64,000 bases of DNA. Source: Bradyrhizobium sp. dw_411. GTDB lineage: Bacteria; Pseudomonadota; Alphaproteobacteria; Rhizobiales; Xanthobacteraceae. The notes below the pieces were generated by a model, which was not told the origin of the DNA, ran no database searches, and saw only the letters and a list, made by a program, of their open reading frames with translations. Position 1 is the stretch's first letter, and the number at the start of each line of letters is the position of its first letter. Position numbers and translations under genes: made by a program. Positions 60,470-64,000 of this stretch are shown piece by piece. Where the stretch lies: the NCBI RefSeq assembly GCF_018449695.1, contig NZ_JAAVUY010000023.1, positions 1-64,000 of the forward strand, given 5' to 3'.

Positions 60470-60530
60470 CGTATTCCGCAAAAGTGGGCACCGGTTTTGC
60501 GATCAGAATATGCGCAAAACGGCTCGGAAT
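60470..60530. repeat. Dispersed repeat fragment (ACCGGTTTTGCG type)
   Basis: It contains AAAAGTGGGCACCGGTTTTG and ATGCGCAAAACGGC, related to the GAGCGTTTTCGA family at 29889 and 62721. It lies in the leader between the monooxygenase and rpmG. Confidence 0.55.
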
Positions 60531-60644
60531 CAGGCACGTTTTGGCTCTGAAAACCTTGACTTTGGAGGATCAGAAGCTAGGTTGCGCGGCAAATGCGGGC
60601 CTGATGGGCCGGCGCCCGATTCCAGACATCCAGAGGTACTGAAC

Positions 60645-60812
60645 ATGGCCAAAGCGGTCACCATCAAGGTCAAGCTCGTTTCCTCGGCGGATACCGGCTT
60701 CTACTACGTCGCCAAGAAGAACTCGCGCACGATGACCGACAAGCTAGTCAAGAAGAAGTACGACCCGGTGGCGCGCAAGCACGTCGAGTTCAAGGAATCC
60801 AAGATCAAGTAA
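60645..60812 (+). CDS. rpmG: Ribosomal protein L33
   Basis: This 55-residue ribosomal protein starts MAKAVTIKVKLVSSADTGFY, with the conserved KNSRTMTDKLVKKKYDPVAR, and is full length for L33. It has no C-x-x-C pairs, so it is the zinc-free form, which does not need replacement under zinc limitation. It is a single gene with its own terminator. Confidence 0.96.
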   Translation: MAKAVTIKVKLVSSADTGFYYVAKKNSRTMTDKLVKKKYDPVARKHVEFKESKIK

Positions 60813-60841
60813 TTCCCGGCCTCATCGCCGGCGGATTCGAA

Positions 60842-60866
60842 CGGGGCCTCGCGGCCCCGTTTTTTA
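60842..60866 (+). terminator. Intrinsic terminator after rpmG
   Basis: The stem CGGGGCC / GGCCCCG with loop TCGC is followed by a TTTTTTT run; it ends the rpmG transcript. Confidence 0.85.
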
Positions 60867-61326
60867 TTGGCCACGACTCACGCCGGGCAACGCGCCTCAT
60901 GACGGGCAACGCGCGCCTCGAAGCTTAAGGCGGCCAGTCGCGGCGACGCAATCACCGCCCGGACCAGACACAAACTTCACATCATAATTCCCAAATGGCT
61001 GCCCGACATTGATGTCGCGCAAATTCTCCATCGATATCGATCTCAAAAATTTGGGTAAAAAAATAGGCAAGAAAAAAACAGGCAAGAGAACTTGCCGTAA
61101 CCGTTGATGCGCTGCGCGCCAATCGTATCTGAACGTGTTCGATATTTCAGATTGAAAACCGCAAAAAAATTGAAAACAAAAAAGAGCGCGCGTATGTCCG
61201 CTGGCGGACAATCCCGCAAAAAAGAATGCAATCAAAGTTTTTGAATTATCCATCTTTTCAAGCGCAAGGTTAAGCAGATCGACTCACCGAGTCGATCCGC
61301 TCTTTTGATCAGTCAGGAAAAGTTCG
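60867..61326. other. 460-bp intergenic region before the globin-coupled chemoreceptor
   Basis: The region is AT-rich, with runs such as AAAAATTTGGGTAAAAAAAT-like stretches. It should hold the promoter of the chemoreceptor gene (ribosome-binding site AGGAAAAG). No convincing open frame or RNA was found. Confidence 0.4.
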
Positions 61327-62679
61327 ATGAACAACGAACAATCAATCCAGTCGCGTCTCGATTTCATCGGTATCGACGGCGCCACGCGAGAGGCATTGCG
61401 CGAATTGCGGCCGCTGATCGCAGGCGCGTTGCCGGCAATTCTCGATCGGTTCTATGCCCATCTCATGAAGTATCCCCAGGTCGCCAAATTGTTTCCGAAC
61501 GAGGCGATCATTCGCCATGCCAAGGAAGCCCAGCTCAAGCACTGGATGACGATCGCGGCCGCCTCTTTCGACGACACCTACGTGCAATCGGTGACGCGGA
61601 TCGGCCAGGTACATAATCGGCTGGGTCTTGAGCCGCGCTGGTACATCGCGGGCTACAGCATGATCGTGACCGGCCTGCTGCGGGAAATCGAGGTGAAGAA
61701 TGCGCAAGGCTGGTTTGGGGGCGGCGCGGCGCTGGAAAAAAGGGTCGTGCTGCAAAATGCCATGACCCGCGCCTCGATGCTCGACATGGATTTTGCGATC
61801 GCAGTCTATCTCGATGCGGCCAAGCAGGATCAGCGCACGGCGATGCAGAAACTGGCTCATGATTTCGAGGCCGCGGTCGGTGAAATCATCAATACGGTTT
61901 CGTCCGCTTCGACGGAACTGGAAGCATCCGCCAGCAGCCTGACCAAAACGGCCGAGATGACCGAACGGCTTTCGGCAGACGTCGCGTCCGCGTCGGTTCA
62001 AGCCTCGGCCAACGTTCAGTCCGTTGCATCCGCGACCGAAGAGATGACATCGTCCGTCAACGAAATTGGCCGCCAGGTGTCAGAGTCGGCTGCGATCGCC
62101 GATGAAGCGGTGCACGAGGCTGAACGGACCGATGCAAGCATCAGCGAGCTTTCGCGTGCCGCCGAGCGCATCGGCGACGTCCTCAAGCTCATCACCTCGA
62201 TCGCCGAGCAGACCAACCTTCTGGCCTTGAACGCGACCATCGAGGCCGCACGCGCAGGCGATGCCGGCCGCGGCTTCGCCGTAGTCGCCTCGGAAGTCAA
62301 GGCGCTCGCCGCCCAGACGGCCAAGGCCACCGACGATATCGGCCTGCAGATCGTGGGCATTCAGACGGCAACGCAGGCCTCGGTGGCCGCCATCAAGCAG
62401 ATCAGCGGCACGATCAGACGGATTTCCGAAATCGGCGCGACCATCGCCGCGGCGGTTGAAGAACAGAACGCCGCGACCAGGGAAATCTCGCGCAACGTTC
62501 AGGAAGTCGCGGGCGGAACCGCCAAGGTCGCGACCAACATCAGCGAGGTAAGCCGCGGGGCCAGCGATACCGGCACGGCATCGTCGCAGGTGCTCTCTTC
62601 GGCGCAATCGCTCTCAAGCGAAAGCAATCGCCTCAAGCTGGAAGTCGGGAAATTCCTCGACACGGTTCGCGCCGCCTGA
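61327..62679 (+). CDS. Globin-coupled chemoreceptor (HemAT-like)
   Basis: This 450-residue soluble protein has an N-terminal protoglobin-type heme sensor. The proximal histidine is H96 in RIGQVHNRLGLEPRWYIAGY, the family signature. A methyl-accepting signalling domain follows, with the hairpin tip EQTNLLALNATIEAARAGDA near residue 295 and EEQNAATREISRNVQ after it. There is no transmembrane helix or HAMP domain, so it acts in the cytoplasm. Sensing oxygen, as in HemAT, is the best inference. No che genes are adjacent. Confidence 0.92.
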   Translation: MNNEQSIQSRLDFIGIDGATREALRELRPLIAGALPAILDRFYAHLMKYPQVAKLFPNEAIIRHAKEAQLKHWMTIAAASFDDTYVQSVTRIGQVHNRLGLEPRWYIAGYSMIVTGLLREIEVKNAQGWFGGGAALEKRVVLQNAMTRASMLDMDFAIAVYLDAAKQDQRTAMQKLAHDFEAAVGEIINTVSSASTELEASASSLTKTAEMTERLSADVASASVQASANVQSVASATEEMTSSVNEIGRQVSESAAIADEAVHEAERTDASISELSRAAERIGDVLKLITSIAEQTNLLALNATIEAARAGDAGRGFAVVASEVKALAAQTAKATDDIGLQIVGIQTATQASVAAIKQISGTIRRISEIGATIAAAVEEQNAATREISRNVQEVAGGTAKVATNISEVSRGASDTGTASSQVLSSAQSLSSESNRLKLEVGKFLDTVRAA

Positions 62680-62720
62680 TCGGACGCGGTGATTTCCGCG
62701 CCGGCGTCCCGCTCGTGCTG

Positions 62721-62894
62721 GAGCGTTTTCGAACCAACGGGTCGCGCGAAAGCGCGCCCGATCACAGGCTCGGCGGATACCGGTTCGTATAGCAATCGAG
62801 TTTACGCAGATTGCGTAGACTTATCTGCGGTAGAAAACGCGTCAAACAAAAGACTGGAGCCCGGTTCTGATTCAATCAGAACCGATAAGGCTCC
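62721..62894. repeat. Mosaic dispersed repeat (GAGCGTTTTCGA family)
   Basis: GAGCGTTTTCGA at the start, AAAACGCG near the middle end, and the hairpin GGTTCTGATT / AATCAGAACC at the end form one element with several modules. It contains GGGTCGCGCGAAAGCGCGCC, which is also found in the 3030-3125 repeat, so it looks like several units combined. Confidence 0.65.
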
Positions 62895-62918
62895 AAATCC
62901 CGAAGATTGAAACGACGC

Positions 62919-64000
62919 TCAGGCTGCGGCTGAGACCACGCGGTTGCGGCCGTCGTGCTTGGCGCGGTAGAGCGCGGTGTCGGCGCGCTTGAGCACATCG
63001 GCGACCGCCTCGCCCTTGCGCTCCAAGGTCGACAGCCCGATCGAGATCGTGACCTCGATGCGCTTGGTGCCCTTGTTGACCGCGAAGGTCTCGCCGGCGA
63101 TCGAACGCCGCAACCGTTCGGCCACCATGCCCGCGACGTGCAGATCGGTCTCGGGCATCACGATGACGAACTCCTCGCCGCCATAGCGGCAGGCGAGATC
63201 GATGCCGCGGATCGACTTGCGAATCCGCACCGCGAATTCGCGCAATACGTCGTCGCCGGCGTCGTGGCCGTAATTGTCGTTGATCGATTTGAAGAAATCG
63301 ATATCGAGCATCATCAAGGCCAGCGGCTTGCCGCGGGTCGAGGCCTGCTCGGCCAGCGTGCCCAGATGGCTCTCCATGTAGCGGCGGTTATGCAGGCCGG
63401 TCAGCGCGTCGGTGATCGCCATTTCGATCGAATTCTGCACATTGTCGCGCAGATGGTCGGTGTAACGGCGCTTGCGAATCTGGGTGCGCGCACGCGCCAA
63501 TAGCTCGTTCTTGTCGACCGGGCGCAGCAGGTAATCATTGACGCCGATCTCAAGGCCCCGCAGCAACCGCGCATTGTTGTCGGCATCGGCAATCGCAAGG
63601 ATCGGCACCGCCCGCGTGCGCTCCAGCGAGCGCGCCTGGCTGCACAGCCGCAACCCATCGAAATTATCGAGGCCGAGCGAGACGATCAGAAGGTCGTAAT
63701 TGCCGTCGGCGGCGTGAAACAGCGCTTCGGACGGATTGGTTTCGACGTCAACCGTGTGCTCGGCGCTCAACACCGGCGCCAGCCGCTCATAGGATGACGG
63801 CCGGTCGTCGACCAGGAGAATGCGCCCGCCCTTCCCGGCATCGGCCACGGCACTGCGTTCAGGCGCCTGCACGCCGATCTCGAGCGAGGTGATGGCGCGC
63901 ATGCGCAGCTCATCGGTCATCATCTTCAGGCGGGTCAGCGAGCGAACCCGCGCGATCAGCACAACATCCGACACCGGCTTGGTCAGGAAGTCATCGGCGC
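62919..64000 (-). CDS. pleD: PleD-type diguanylate cyclase response regulator, 5' part outside window
   Basis: The visible part is 360 residues; the gene begins beyond the window end. The first visible residues ADDFLTKPVSDVVLIARV are the end of a receiver domain. A second receiver-like domain follows (GGRILLVDDRPSSYERL to VNDYLLRPVDKNELLARART), then a GGDEF domain with the active motif GGEEF in CRYGGEEFVIVMPE, preceded by LDIDFFKSINDNYGHDAGDD. Domain order REC-REC-GGDEF matches PleD, which makes cyclic di-GMP on phosphorylation. It is convergent with the globin-coupled chemoreceptor. Confidence 0.92.
   Translation of the reverse strand, partial: ADDFLTKPVSDVVLIARVRSLTRLKMMTDELRMRAITSLEIGVQAPERSAVADAGKGGRILLVDDRPSSYERLAPVLSAEHTVDVETNPSEALFHAADGNYDLLIVSLGLDNFDGLRLCSQARSLERTRAVPILAIADADNNARLLRGLEIGVNDYLLRPVDKNELLARARTQIRKRRYTDHLRDNVQNSIEMAITDALTGLHNRRYMESHLGTLAEQASTRGKPLALMMLDIDFFKSINDNYGHDAGDDVLREFAVRIRKSIRGIDLACRYGGEEFVIVMPETDLHVAGMVAERLRRSIAGETFAVNKGTKRIEVTISIGLSTLERKGEAVADVLKRADTALYRAKHDGRNRVVSAAA

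Noticed and set aside
60897..61253. 118-codon minus-strand frame before the chemoreceptor
   Set aside because: Its residue composition (Phe-rich, low complexity) reflects an AT-rich intergenic region; no start signal.

Overview
The window is chromosomal DNA of a high-GC alphaproteobacterium, most likely a Bradyrhizobium or close relative (Nitrobacteraceae). Three things point there: the minus-strand block rpoZ-rsh-pdxJ-acpS-lepB-rnc-era-(small membrane protein)-recO-parC; the gatC-gatA-gatB and pyrB-pyrC'-plsY neighbourhoods; and several families of short intergenic inverted repeats typical of this group. This placement is inferred from gene order and protein content, not from a database search.

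Layout. 1-3 kb: ArsC arsenate reductase, a divergent MFS transporter, and a secreted metallo-beta-lactamase-fold lactonase-like protein. 3-14.3 kb: a long housekeeping run on the minus strand (parC, recO, era, rnc, lepB, acpS, pdxJ, the (p)ppGpp synthase/hydrolase rsh, rpoZ). 14.6-24 kb: NYN-domain protein, family-5 uracil-DNA glycosylase, peroxiredoxin, smpB, mscL, dapA, soluble lytic transglycosylase, an outer-membrane MetA-type protein and a periplasmic TPR protein. 24.7-28.3 kb: tRNA-Ser(GCU), an AAA ATPase and several small genes, including a 30-residue Lys/Ala-rich protein. 28.3-42.4 kb: the split gatB / gatA-gatC region with a patatin lipoprotein, ruvX, CPBP protease, AidB-like acyl-CoA dehydrogenase, D-Ala-D-Ala dipeptidase, pyrB with a catalytically degenerate dihydroorotase, plsY and a second amidase. 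49.2-64 kb: two HxlR regulators beside an azoreductase and an SDR, topA-rnr-DUF983-NUDIX, a flavin monooxygenase, rpmG, a globin-coupled chemoreceptor and a PleD-type diguanylate cyclase cut by the window end.

The most unusual part is 43460-48158. This is a 4,699-bp IS1595-family-type transposon inserted in dprA. It has perfect 25-bp terminal inverted repeats and a perfect 8-bp target duplication (GGGCCGCA), and removing the element and one duplication copy restores a continuous 371-codon dprA frame. Besides the transposase it carries: two proteins with helical N-termini and winged-helix-like domains, one near each end; a two-TM protein translationally coupled to an ImmA/IrrE-type metallopeptidase; an XRE regulator divergent from the transposase; a candidate structured RNA; a class II tRNA with anticodon UAA; a possible BECR-fold (PBECR-like) nuclease 22 nt downstream of that tRNA; and a perfect 50-bp inverted repeat around a pyrimidine-rich 90-nt spacer. 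Several cargo genes use TTA codons, the codon this tRNA would read. The tRNA has a serine-like acceptor stem and G73. The tRNA plus nuclease pair is the best candidate here for an undescribed system, but its function is inferred, not shown.
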